Origin: Thaumasiovibrio occultus
GTDB taxonomy: Bacteria > Pseudomonadota > Gammaproteobacteria > Enterobacterales > Vibrionaceae
Assembly (NCBI GenBank): GCA_019703815.1
Contig: AP023053.1
Coordinates: 916,995 to 980,994 of the forward strand
Length of the DNA stretch: 64,000 nucleotides
Reading direction: 5' to 3'
Below are positions 52,667-61,429 of the stretch, in pieces (the stretch's first letter is position 1; every line of letters begins with the position of its first letter). The notes beneath the pieces were generated by a model. It saw only the letters and a program-made list of their open reading frames with translations, did no database searches and was not told the origin of the DNA. A program made the translations under genes and the position numbers.

Positions 52667-54403
52667 GTGAATAAAACGATTATTGCTGGCGCGATTATTG
52701 CGGCAGGTGCAGTTGGTGGCTACGTTGCATTCCAAGGTATGTCAGGCTCAGAGTCTGGCGGTTCGGTGCCAGCACTGAAAACATCTAATGTATTGGAATA
52801 TATCCCAAGCTCGACGCCATTCCTTTACGCACAAATCGAACCTGTATCAACAATGGCAATGCTAGAACAATACAAAAATAATGCCGTTGCTGAAGAATTG
52901 GGCCAAGAAGTTCTTGATACGCTACGCAACGAGTTTGCAAGCGAAGGTCCTGGCGCACAATTCGTGGTTGAACTGCTATCGCCGTTCTACACCAATCTAA
53001 ACAACCCAGAGCAAATCCTTGCGACCACAGGTCTCGCGGATGCCGCGTCTTACTACGCCTACACCCTAGGTATGGTGCCGGTACTAAAATTTGGTATCGC
53101 AGATGAAACCGCATTCTGGCAATACATCGATGCCGCTCAAACGAACAGCGGTGTAACTCACACCGTTAAAACGCTGGAAGGCGTGGAATACCGCGACTAC
53201 CCAATCGTCGATCCAAGCGAAGACGAGAAGTACCTAAGCACCATCGTTGCTGTAAAAGACGGTGTTGCGACAATCACCTTCGACACTAACCTGTTCGAAA
53301 CGACACTACCGATTGCACTAGAAGTTGAGAAACCAGCAGAGTCACTAGCTTCTACTGGTACGCTAGAAGCCCTTGAGAAAACCTACCCTCTTGCGAAGAG
53401 TGGCGTAGGCTACCTCGACTTCCAAAAAATCGTTGCTGCGCTAACCAACCCAACGGGTAGCCTACTTGGCGAGCAACTAAACAGCATTGCAGCAGAAGAT
53501 CGCGGCATGCAATCAATGCTTGAAAACACCAGTGTTGGCGCATGTCAAACTGAGCTAGATGCGATTGCCGCTAACTGGCCACGTTTGGTAATGAGCTACG
53601 ACATCGATCAAGAAGCGCGTACTCAACAGTTCAACATGACGATGGAGAGTAACAACCAAGTTATTCTTAACGCACTGAAATCACTGCAAGGCGAGCTACC
53701 AGCATTCCTTGATAACAATGAAATGCTGGCATCGTTCGGTATTGGTCTGAACGCAGGCAATATCGGCACTGCAGTAACTGACATCGTTAACGAGCTACAA
53801 ACACCATCATTTGAGTGTTTCCCTCTGGCCGCTGGCCAATCTGAGCTAAGCAGCATCAATGGTGATCTGGCTGGTATCCACATGGTGACGCCATTTGTGA
53901 CCGGTGTTAAAGGCTTCAGTACCGGCGTGTTCGGCGTGGATGTCGCGGGTGACGCGCCAAGTGTTGACGGTCTGATTGTACTAACGGCAGAAGATCCACT
54001 GGGTGTAGTACGTATGACTAAAGGTTTCGTTGGCGAAATCGCTATCCTAGAAGAATCAGCGAACGGTAACGTGATTAACCTAAGCGACAGCTTCCCAACG
54101 GCCATGTTCACGCCTGCACCAGTATATGCAGTAACTCACGGTAATCACCTAGCGATTTACCAAGGTGATAAAGCGTCTAAAGCTGCAGCGAAACTGGCGG
54201 ATGGTGAAACCAGCAACGATCTGATCAAAGCGGACGTTAACTTCGGTGCAATCATGGATATCGTGATGGCTGAAGCAGAGAAATACGCAAGCCCAGACGA
54301 GCTAGAAATGATCAAAGCGCTAAGTAACAACGACGTAACTCTAGATTACAACCTGAACATCAGCGCGCAAGGTATCACGATTGACGGTACTTCTACCTAC
54401 TAA
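52667..54403 (+). CDS. Tandem family protein 2: membrane-anchored protein of unknown function
   Basis: 578 residues starting at GTG 52667 with AAGGAAGGGAG upstream. Residues 3-24 (KTIIAGAIIAAGAVGGYVAF) are a signal anchor followed by a Ser/Gly linker. The body shows the family landmarks LEYIPSSTPFLYAQIEP, YAYTLGMVPVLKFGIADE, FWQYIDAAQ, GYLDFQKIVAALT, ACQTELDAIAANWPRLVMSY, FECFPLAAGQ and TPFVTGVKGFSTGV. Codon choice (GGT, AAC, TTC, CTA, CGT) is more uniform than in its sisters, consistent with high expression. A terminator separates it from gene 3. Confidence 0.87.
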   Translation: MNKTIIAGAIIAAGAVGGYVAFQGMSGSESGGSVPALKTSNVLEYIPSSTPFLYAQIEPVSTMAMLEQYKNNAVAEELGQEVLDTLRNEFASEGPGAQFVVELLSPFYTNLNNPEQILATTGLADAASYYAYTLGMVPVLKFGIADETAFWQYIDAAQTNSGVTHTVKTLEGVEYRDYPIVDPSEDEKYLSTIVAVKDGVATITFDTNLFETTLPIALEVEKPAESLASTGTLEALEKTYPLAKSGVGYLDFQKIVAALTNPTGSLLGEQLNSIAAEDRGMQSMLENTSVGACQTELDAIAANWPRLVMSYDIDQEARTQQFNMTMESNNQVILNALKSLQGELPAFLDNNEMLASFGIGLNAGNIGTAVTDIVNELQTPSFECFPLAAGQSELSSINGDLAGIHMVTPFVTGVKGFSTGVFGVDVAGDAPSVDGLIVLTAEDPLGVVRMTKGFVGEIAILEESANGNVINLSDSFPTAMFTPAPVYAVTHGNHLAIYQGDKASKAAAKLADGETSNDLIKADVNFGAIMDIVMAEAEKYASPDELEMIKALSNNDVTLDYNLNISAQGITIDGTSTY

Positions 54404-54438
54404 TCGCGTTATCTCTAAATCGATTTAAATGTCGTATT

Positions 54439-54467
54439 AAAGACCAGCCAAGTGCTGGTCTTTTTAT
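54439..54467 (+). terminator. Intrinsic terminator after tandem family gene 2
   Basis: AAAGACCAGC pairs with GCTGGTCTTT around a 5-base loop, followed by T residues. The stem matches the core of the terminator after gene 4. Confidence 0.9.
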
Positions 54468-54654
54468 TTTTAGCCTTCTAGGTTGGCGTTATTTACACGG
54501 CAGTCATTAGCACCGCGATCCTGTTCGTATCGCGACGTTGCAACTGTTTATTCTCTCGCCTTGACGTTGCGACGCCATATTCGCCTCGGTAGGATGGCAC
54601 GAGTTTATACTTCTATGACAAGTGGATGTACTATTAGATAAAAGGGATATTAGC

Positions 54655-56403
54655 GTGAGAAAAAGACTGTTGGCATCAACTGCCACCCTACTGGTGCTAA
54701 GCGGAATGTATTTTGCTGTAAGCCAGACTGGTTTATCCCACCGCCTTAGCGACTCGCCAAATCACGACGACAAATTGCTCCGTTATATCCCCGCGGATAC
54801 TCCCGTATTTGGATCGCTGCATCCGCTCTCTGCACCTAATGACCACCATGTTCGTTCACGCCATTTATTAAGCGATAACCGCCTCGATGCCATCATCCCT
54901 TTTGCCAACACGTCTTCAGTCGGCACTCGTGAAAATAATGCGTTTATCCACGCTCTATTGAGTGATTTTGTGCATCACATTGAAGCGCCCGAACAGCTCT
55001 TTTCCCGTATTGGTCTGAGTACAAAAGATCCTGCCTACTTCTATAGCTTGGGCATAGTGCCCGTGGCGAAGTTTATCGTTACCGATGAAGTGCTCTTTTG
55101 GCAATACATTGATGATAAAGGCCAAAACGCCCAGTTTGAGCAACAACAGTTAGGCGATATTGCTTATCGCTCATACACGCTCGATAACCGCCCAGACAAA
55201 GAGGTTGAGGCAATTATTGCCGTACACGACGACATTGCCACACTTACATTCAACTATGCTGTGCTTAACGCTGAACAGAACGCAGCAAGCACGCTTGCAC
55301 TGGCCATAGGCCAAGAAAAGCTAACTGATTCAATGGCGGACAATAACACGCAGGCGCAACTTAAACAGCAATATCCGTTGGCTCACCAAGGGGTGAGTTA
55401 CATCGATTTCACGCACATTGCTGGGGCCGTCACGCAAGCTGATAACAGCTTGTTAGCCCAACATTTGGCTGCCAACTTAGCAGCGAATAACAACTCCCAT
55501 CAGCAACGACTATTTCGCCAAATCACCACGCCTGAATGTCAACGTGACATTGGCGCTATCGCCCAGCAGTGGCCTCGCGCCGTATTGAGCTATGGCTCGT
55601 TTGAAAACAACTTCCAAACTAATCTCACCATCGAAAGTGAGCATACCGTGATTATGGACGCGCTCACTGCTATGGTAGGACAAACCCCAGATTTCGTTTC
55701 AGACCACGGTTATACCTTTAACCTCGCTCTGGGACTGAAAGGCGATAACATCGTGAGTTCACTTGATAGCATCTTTGGTGCCATCAAAGCGCCAACCCTA
55801 AGCTGCGCACCATTGAACGAGCTGCAACAGGCATTTCGTTCCGTCGACAAAGGCTTCCACTACACCGCCGGCCCATTTGTTGCCGGATTTGAAGGGATCA
55901 GTATCAGCGTTGATGTCGACGCCCCTAATGACGAACCGCTCTTTCTGGCCGATGTGGATGCGGTGCTCGCCGTCACCGCCGACGATCCCTTGCGCTGGAT
56001 GCGTACCTACTCCGCTTTTGAGCCCAAGATGATTGACGCATTGAACTTGATGCAATCGGTTGATAATGGACAAGAGGTTGAGATCACCGAGATCATCGAA
56101 GAACAGCAGCCCCACTATGCTGCACTCTATGACAATACCTTGTTTGTCTACGCAGGGCCCCAATCCACTGCGCTGGTGCGCAGCAGTGGCGCTAATTTCA
56201 CCCCCGCAAGAAACTTGTTCTCCGCCTCGATAGATGCGGGTGCGGTGTATCGGGCATGGCAGGAAATTTACGGCCTGACGAAGGACACCTCCAACACCCA
56301 AATCCACGCAACGAAACCGCGCCAAATGCCTGATTTCACATTGAGCCTGATGATTGGTGTGAATGCCAGCGGGATCAGTATCGATACGCAGGCGCACTAT
56401 TAG
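54655..56403 (+). CDS. Tandem family protein 3: membrane-anchored protein of unknown function
   Basis: 582 residues from GTG 54655, chosen because AAGGGA (54642-54647) lies 7 bases upstream; an ATG at 54622 would put 11 charged residues before the anchor. The N-terminal helix is LLASTATLLVLSGMYFAVSQ. Landmarks: LRYIPADTPVFGSLHPL, YFYSLGIVPVAKFIVTDEVL, FWQYID, VSYIDFTHIAGAVTQ, ECQRDIGAIAQQWPRAVLSY, LSCAPLNELQQAF and GPFVAGFEGISISV. This copy is the most divergent in the last third. It ends with a palindromic repeat instead of a T-run terminator. Confidence 0.86.
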   Translation: MRKRLLASTATLLVLSGMYFAVSQTGLSHRLSDSPNHDDKLLRYIPADTPVFGSLHPLSAPNDHHVRSRHLLSDNRLDAIIPFANTSSVGTRENNAFIHALLSDFVHHIEAPEQLFSRIGLSTKDPAYFYSLGIVPVAKFIVTDEVLFWQYIDDKGQNAQFEQQQLGDIAYRSYTLDNRPDKEVEAIIAVHDDIATLTFNYAVLNAEQNAASTLALAIGQEKLTDSMADNNTQAQLKQQYPLAHQGVSYIDFTHIAGAVTQADNSLLAQHLAANLAANNNSHQQRLFRQITTPECQRDIGAIAQQWPRAVLSYGSFENNFQTNLTIESEHTVIMDALTAMVGQTPDFVSDHGYTFNLALGLKGDNIVSSLDSIFGAIKAPTLSCAPLNELQQAFRSVDKGFHYTAGPFVAGFEGISISVDVDAPNDEPLFLADVDAVLAVTADDPLRWMRTYSAFEPKMIDALNLMQSVDNGQEVEITEIIEEQQPHYAALYDNTLFVYAGPQSTALVRSSGANFTPARNLFSASIDAGAVYRAWQEIYGLTKDTSNTQIHATKPRQMPDFTLSLMIGVNASGISIDTQAHY

Positions 56404-56409
56404 CCACTA

Positions 56410-56464
56410 TATACCCAAGTAACCTCAAGATGCCTAGTTCAGCACCTTGAAGTCACTTGGGTAT
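56410..56464. repeat. Palindromic repeat with long arms
   Basis: TATACCCAAGT (from 56410) and ACTTGGGTATA (to 56464) form the ends, continued by partly paired CTCAAGATGC and GCACCTTGAAG; the loop is about 9 bases. I recall the ACTTGGGTATA end as a frequent dispersed palindrome of Vibrio genomes. It directly follows tandem family gene 3 and may serve as its transcript end. Confidence 0.75.
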
Positions 56465-56642
56465 AAACACTTAGATGGTGGCTATAAACTCGGCTCAATT
56501 AAAAGTGCAGATGTTAACCTGAACTGCATTTTGGAGGCAGATCGCAGCAAACCAGTACAAGACGATGTTTCGCTCAAGCAGTAATGTCACGCCATTGTGG
56601 TCTAAGGTAGGATAGCGCTCACTTAGTGAAGGAAGGACTGTC

Positions 56643-58388
56643 ATGAAGAAAATCGCGCTCTGTGCAACACTGTTATCAAGTTGCGTCTTTGGCTCAGCCA
56701 TTGCTGATGATGTATTGCGTCAATATATTCCCGCCGATACGCCATTGTTGCTGTCTCGTCCAGCGAGCGCGAAAGGGATCACTCTCTCCGCCACGCAACG
56801 TCAGTTTCTCGACGCATTAAGTGAAAAGTGGATCGGTGAGCCAGATGCCGAAAATGCAGACTCGACGGGCTATCACAACCGCCTGTTTTTATCTTCGCTC
56901 TACCGTGGACTGTTCGTTAACTATCCATCGCCAGACGCACACTATCAGCAGATGGGGATCGATGCTTCGCAAGCGTCCTATTTCTACACATTAGGTTTGC
57001 AGCCTGTGCATAAATTCGTCCTCAGCGATGAGAAGCAGTTCTGGCGTTATATCGATACCCTCGCTAATGAGGCGAAAGCGACTTATCAAGAGAAGACGCT
57101 CGAGGATGTCAGCTACCGCGTCTACAGACTTCACGACGATGCGGTGGATTTTCCGCTTTTGATCATTGCGGTCAATGATGACGTTGCAACCTTCACCCTC
57201 GACAGCCCAGCGTCTTCTTCTGCGCCTTCTGCAAATGTTAGCAACCTGACCCAAGCATTAGGACTGGAAAAGCCTGCACAATCACTGGCAAATAATCAAA
57301 CACTTAATCAACTCAAGCGCGAGTACGCCTCGGCTAATACCGCTGGCGGTCTTGGCTATATTGATATCCGCCAAATCGTGGCTGGGTTTACTCAGCTTCA
57401 ACAAGGACAGCTTGCAACGCAGCTCAATGAGATAGCGAAAGGCGATCCCAAGCTGCAGGAACAGATCGCCATTGCGACTACGCCTGCTTGTCAGCGCGAT
57501 TTCACTGCGATTGCGAATAACTGGCCACGCATCATTATTCACTATGGCGCGGATCAACAGGCGTTTAATCTCGACTTTACCCTAGAAAGCAACAACAGCA
57601 CGGTTATGAATGCGCTGTTTTCCGCCCAAGGCCAGAACCCCGCCTTTATTACAGAACGTCACACTGAATTGGCGGCATCGTTTGGCCTGAAAGGCAACAG
57701 TCTCGCTAACGCGATCATCACCATTGCTAATGAACTACAAACACCCGCGAGTCAATGCGAGCCGATTGCCAAGGTTCAGCAGCAAATGAAATCCATGGAT
57801 TTCAATCGCGCCCATATCCTCACCCCAATCCTGTTTGGATTAGAAGGTGTAAGTTATGCGTTGAATAACTCGCATCAGGGTGAGTTAAAACCCACCCTTA
57901 ATAGCGAAAGTGACATGATGCTATCGATCAGGGCGCAAAACCCAATCCAATGGCTGCTCACGACTACCGCAACGAGAGCAGATTTAGCGCAAGCAGTGAG
58001 CAAGTTAAGACGCGCCGGTAGCGGCGTAGAAGTTGACGTGACCGACTCTCTAACTGCGCCCTTCGATCACCGTATCTTTGCCCAATATCAAGGAAAAAAT
58101 GCGTTCCTTTATACGCAGGGTGCAGCGCGAGAAGTCATCAGTGACAACATCAATACTGACGTGATGAATCAAAGCCTATTCACACTGGCGTTTGATTCCT
58201 CAATCTTTAATAACGAGTTTCACTTAGAAAATTTAGGGATAGACCAAGAAATTGCGGATATTTTGACGAGCGCAGAGCCAAGAGAAAATCTGTTTATCAA
58301 TGATCTCCCTGAAGCGAACGTGCGCTATAACATTCGGATCGGTGATGATAACAAAATTTATTTTGAAGGCACTGCGACAATAAAATAA
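56643..58388 (+). CDS. Tandem family protein 4: periplasmic protein of unknown function
   Basis: 581 residues from ATG 56643, with AAGGAAGGA upstream. A clear cleavable signal peptide is present (KKIALCATLLSSCVFGSAIA, cleavage before DD). Landmarks follow directly: LRQYIPADTPLLLSRPAS, YFYTLGLQPVHKFVLSDEKQ, FWRYID, LGYIDIRQIVAGFTQ, ACQRDFTAIANNWPRIIIHY, SQCEPIAKVQQQM and TPILFGLEGVSYAL. The Cys pair is conserved. It is the only member predicted to be released into the periplasm. A bidirectional terminator follows. Confidence 0.87.
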   Translation: MKKIALCATLLSSCVFGSAIADDVLRQYIPADTPLLLSRPASAKGITLSATQRQFLDALSEKWIGEPDAENADSTGYHNRLFLSSLYRGLFVNYPSPDAHYQQMGIDASQASYFYTLGLQPVHKFVLSDEKQFWRYIDTLANEAKATYQEKTLEDVSYRVYRLHDDAVDFPLLIIAVNDDVATFTLDSPASSSAPSANVSNLTQALGLEKPAQSLANNQTLNQLKREYASANTAGGLGYIDIRQIVAGFTQLQQGQLATQLNEIAKGDPKLQEQIAIATTPACQRDFTAIANNWPRIIIHYGADQQAFNLDFTLESNNSTVMNALFSAQGQNPAFITERHTELAASFGLKGNSLANAIITIANELQTPASQCEPIAKVQQQMKSMDFNRAHILTPILFGLEGVSYALNNSHQGELKPTLNSESDMMLSIRAQNPIQWLLTTTATRADLAQAVSKLRRAGSGVEVDVTDSLTAPFDHRIFAQYQGKNAFLYTQGAAREVISDNINTDVMNQSLFTLAFDSSIFNNEFHLENLGIDQEIADILTSAEPRENLFINDLPEANVRYNIRIGDDNKIYFEGTATIK

Positions 58389-58442
58389 CCACTCGCAGAG
58401 AATACGAGTAAACGCCAGAAATATTGGTTTAAGCGCAACCAC

Positions 58443-58473
58443 AAAAAAGACCAGCTTTTGGCTGGTCTTTTTT
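58443..58473 (+). terminator. Bidirectional terminator after tandem family gene 4
   Basis: AAAAAAGACCAGC pairs perfectly with GCTGGTCTTTTTT around TTTTG; it serves both convergent genes. Confidence 0.92.
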
Positions 58474-58487
58474 GTGGCGAGCAATCA

Positions 58488-59081
58488 TCAGCTTGACGCA
58501 GCAATATTCGCGCTTATCTCTTCTTGCACTAGCTCGCGAATAGGTTTGGCAGGCACACCCACACACAAGGTATTGGCAGGCAGATCAGATGCGACCACAG
58601 CGCCAGCAGCTACCACCACGTTATCCCCGATCGTTACGCCCGGACACACGGTAACATTGGCCCCTAACCACACGTTATTACCTATGGTGATAGCCTTTGC
58701 AAACTCATCACCCGCTGCACGCGAAGTCGGCTCCAGCGGATGCGCAGCAGCGGCAATCACCACACCCGGCGCTAGCAAGCAGTTATCGCCGACAACAATA
58801 GGCGCACAGTCCAAAATGGTACAGTTATGGTTAGCGTAAAACGCTTTTCCCAGCTTCAAGTTATAGCCAAAGTCACAATTGAATGGCGATTCAATATGCG
58901 CATCAGTTTCCGCCACGCCCATCAGTTGCGCTAAGATCGCGGAACGTTGCTCACGCTCTGTCGGGCAAGTGTTGTTCAATGCAAAACACAGTTTTTTCGC
59001 ATTGTCTCGCTCTTGTTTTAGCTCATTATCCCAGGTTTGATAGATCTCACCTGCCAGCATTTTTTGTTTTTCCGTTCTCAT
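58488..59081 (-). CDS. Hexapeptide sugar O-acetyltransferase (Maa-like)
   Basis: A 197-residue acetyltransferase with the maltose-acetyltransferase N-terminal helices (RTEKQKMLAGEIYQTWDNEL), then FNCDFGYNLKLGKAFYANHN, LAPGVVIAAAAHPLEP (catalytic His) and ITIGNNVWLGANVTVCPGVT. It is closer to classical Maa than the tandem pair at 47.9-49.1 kb. ATG 59081 is preferred, with AGGA just upstream and family-like N-terminus; the frame is open to 59144. Confidence 0.9.
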   Translation of the reverse strand: MRTEKQKMLAGEIYQTWDNELKQERDNAKKLCFALNNTCPTEREQRSAILAQLMGVAETDAHIESPFNCDFGYNLKLGKAFYANHNCTILDCAPIVVGDNCLLAPGVVIAAAAHPLEPTSRAAGDEFAKAITIGNNVWLGANVTVCPGVTIGDNVVVAAGAVVASDLPANTLCVGVPAKPIRELVQEEISANIAASS

Positions 59082-59458
59082 ACTGTCCTGCATTTTTCGC
59101 ACTAACCACGACTCGATTGCTAATGACACATTCACTGCGCACAAAGCCTAAGCGCAGTGATCAATTTGCGCTGAACATAGAGTTATCTAACTCCTGCCGT
59201 GTTGATAAATATCAACTTCTTAACGCTATCTCTCTCACCGTTTAAGGTGAAAAACCAACAAAGCCTAAATGTGAGGGGTCGCGCACAGTTTAGTGGACTA
59301 TGAGGCTTCGATCAGGCTGAGCTAAAACAAAGAAAACGCTCGAAAAATCAGCGGCAGGGACGATAACTTATCCACGAATAAACGTAGCGAGCGACGTGGA
59401 AGCAGAGTACACTTTTGCCTTTCCTAGGCAGTTAGATACGATTAGCGAGACAAGGCCA

Positions 59459-59995
59459 GTGAACTCAAAATTGTCAGTGATTGTTGGTTCCACCAACCCA
59501 GTAAAAGTGAATGCGGTTAAGCACGCCCTTGAAAAGATCTATCCCGAGACTAGCATTGAGTGTCAGGGCATTGCCGTGCCATCTGGCGTCAGTGAGCAGC
59601 CGCTAACGGTGGAAGAAACGCGATTGGGCGCAGTTAATCGCGTGCAGTATTGCCAAGCGCACTATCACGCAGATTTCTTTGCGGCCATCGAAGGCGGGGT
59701 CGATCGTTTTGAAGATGGCCCGGCGACCTTCGCTTTTGTTGTACTGGCGAATGCTGAGCACACCTCAATTACTTGCAGCGCTTCACTGCCACTGCCGGAG
59801 CGCGTATTCCAAGAATTACAGCAAGGCGCTGAGCTGGGTCCTTTGATGGATCAGTATTTCAATACCGACAACATCAAGCAAAAAGGTGGCGCGATCGCCT
59901 TGTTAACCAATGGCCTTGCCACACGCGGCAGCACATACGAGCAAGCGGTCACCATGGCGATGGCACCGTTTATTCATCCGGCGTTTTACCGCTAA
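59459..59995 (+). CDS. yjjX: Inosine/xanthosine triphosphatase YjjX
   Basis: About 178 residues. LSVIVGSTNPVKVNAVKHAL and the motifs SEQPLTVEETRLGAVNR, AAIEGGVDRF and NIKQKGGAIALLTNGLATRG are those of YjjX (non-canonical purine NTP phosphatase), which removes ITP/XTP. GTG 59459 gives the usual family length; the frame is open to a GTG at 59396, which would add 21 residues without family similarity, so the start is uncertain. Confidence 0.9.
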   Translation: MNSKLSVIVGSTNPVKVNAVKHALEKIYPETSIECQGIAVPSGVSEQPLTVEETRLGAVNRVQYCQAHYHADFFAAIEGGVDRFEDGPATFAFVVLANAEHTSITCSASLPLPERVFQELQQGAELGPLMDQYFNTDNIKQKGGAIALLTNGLATRGSTYEQAVTMAMAPFIHPAFYR

Positions 59996-60027
59996 GATCG
60001 CTCTTTTTACCCCGCGCGACGCTATAA

Positions 60028-60060
60028 AAAAAGCCACCCCAAAAACTGCGGTGGCTTTTT
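60028..60060 (+). terminator. Intrinsic terminator after yjjX
   Basis: AAAAAGCCACC pairs with GGTGGCTTTTT around a roughly 11-base loop, ending in T residues. Confidence 0.85.
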
Positions 60061-60167
60061 CTTTCTAACTTGTCTTCGATGCTTTCTTCGGCTTTTCTTC
60101 AGTTCTTTTATTAACTCATTTTCTACACGTGCGGCTGGCGTTTTCACTTGGCGCGGTACAGAGCAGA

Positions 60168-60836
60168 CTACACCAATAAGTGATAAACGATAGGCGCAAG
60201 AAGCGAGGTAAAGACCCCACACAACACCAGCGCCATAGAGCTCATCGCTGTATCTTGGTGATGCTCTTGCGCCGCGCGCGCCGTACCTAAGGCATGAGAC
60301 ACAGAGCCAATCGCTAGACCCCGCGCGACAGGATGATCGATACCCATCGCACGCAAAATAGGATATCCGGCAATCGCGCCAAAGAAACCTGCCACCATCA
60401 CCATGATTGCCGAAATTGCTTCGTCACCACCGAGGGTGCCCGTGACCGACATCGCCAATGGTGTAGTCACCGATTTCGGTAGAATCGCCGCGACAAGCTC
60501 AGGCTCAGCACCCAGCAAAATTGCGGCACCGGCGCCTGTCAGCATGGCCATAATACTACCCAGCAAACAGGCCGTTAGTAGCAATTTCCATTGCGCTTTA
60601 ATCGCAGGTAACTGCGCATACAGCGGATAGGCTAACGCCACTACTGCTGGCTCCAACATCGCATGGATCCACTTATTACCTTCAAAATAGGTGTCATACG
60701 GGATGTTAAGCATTAATAAGCAAGGGATCAGCACTAACAAGCTAAGTAGCATTGGGTTGGCTAACGGGTGACTAAATCGGCTCGTCAGAAAACGGGCGGT
60801 ATAGAAAACCACGAGGGTCATGGCTAAATAGATCAT
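60168..60836 (-). CDS. lrgB: LrgB/CidB-family membrane protein
   Basis: A 222-residue inner-membrane protein of the LrgB/YohK family with about seven helices. Diagnostic segments are LLLTACLLGSIMAMLTGAGA, LPKSVTTPLAMSVTGTLGGD and LAIGSVSHALGTARAAQEHH. LrgAB proteins influence murein hydrolase activity or small-acid (pyruvate) export. Its ATG overlaps the TGA of lrgA as ATGA, fixing the start at 60836 despite an open frame to 61022. Confidence 0.94.
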   Translation of the reverse strand: MIYLAMTLVVFYTARFLTSRFSHPLANPMLLSLLVLIPCLLMLNIPYDTYFEGNKWIHAMLEPAVVALAYPLYAQLPAIKAQWKLLLTACLLGSIMAMLTGAGAAILLGAEPELVAAILPKSVTTPLAMSVTGTLGGDEAISAIMVMVAGFFGAIAGYPILRAMGIDHPVARGLAIGSVSHALGTARAAQEHHQDTAMSSMALVLCGVFTSLLAPIVYHLLV

Positions 60837-61171
60837 TTCAACCCCCGCTGCACGGCCCACGCCATCACGACAAGGACCAGAATCGAGCTTACAAGGTTGC
60901 TCAGTACTAAGGTAGTACCGTATTGCATCAGCAACGCTTTTTGTTCGATTAAGCCGACGCTGACCGGCACAAACAATAGTGCCATATGACGCATGGTAAA
61001 GTCGCTGCCCGGTTGGACCCATTCGCCGGGTAACCAGCCAAAGGCAAGAACCGCAAATAATAGCAACATGCCAGTAAGAGACGATGGCAACGGGATAGGA
61101 AGATAAGTAACTGCCAACCGCCCCAAAGCGGTAAACAGCAAAATAATCAGCAAGGCTCTTAGCAATTTCAT
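60833..61171 (-). CDS. lrgA: LrgA/CidA-family holin-like protein
   Basis: A 112-residue protein with four helices: LLRALLIILLFTALGRLAVT, LPIPLPSSLTGMLLLFAVLA, MALLFVPVSVGLIEQ and NLVSSILVLVVMAWAVQ. It matches CidA/LrgA in size and pattern. ATG 61171 gives the family N-terminus (MKLLRALLI); a frame reaching 61297 adds an unrelated leader. It is co-transcribed with lrgB. Confidence 0.92.
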   Translation of the reverse strand: MKLLRALLIILLFTALGRLAVTYLPIPLPSSLTGMLLLFAVLAFGWLPGEWVQPGSDFTMRHMALLFVPVSVGLIEQKALLMQYGTTLVLSNLVSSILVLVVMAWAVQRGLK

Positions 61172-61429
61172 AGTCAAAATGTGGCGCAAATCACGAAGCC
61201 TCAGTGTACTAAAGATATGTTTTAGAAACCACATTGCTGGCAGTGCAGAGATGCAAACAGTGATTTTATCTATTTGCGCGCCGCCTTCAGTACTCAATAC
61301 TTCGCACAGCGGTTATTTATTTCTTTTCCTCTCGTAAGCCTTTGCCTAGTAGCATAATTGACATTGCTCTTACTTTTTAACTCTTTGATTCATGTATTCT
61401 CACGCCAATTCAATCTTGGAGACCCATGT

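Noticed and set aside
60837-61022. N-terminal extension of LrgB
   Set aside because: The extra 62 codons are the antisense-frame shadow of lrgA; the ATGA overlap and the LrgB family N-terminus fix the start at 60836.
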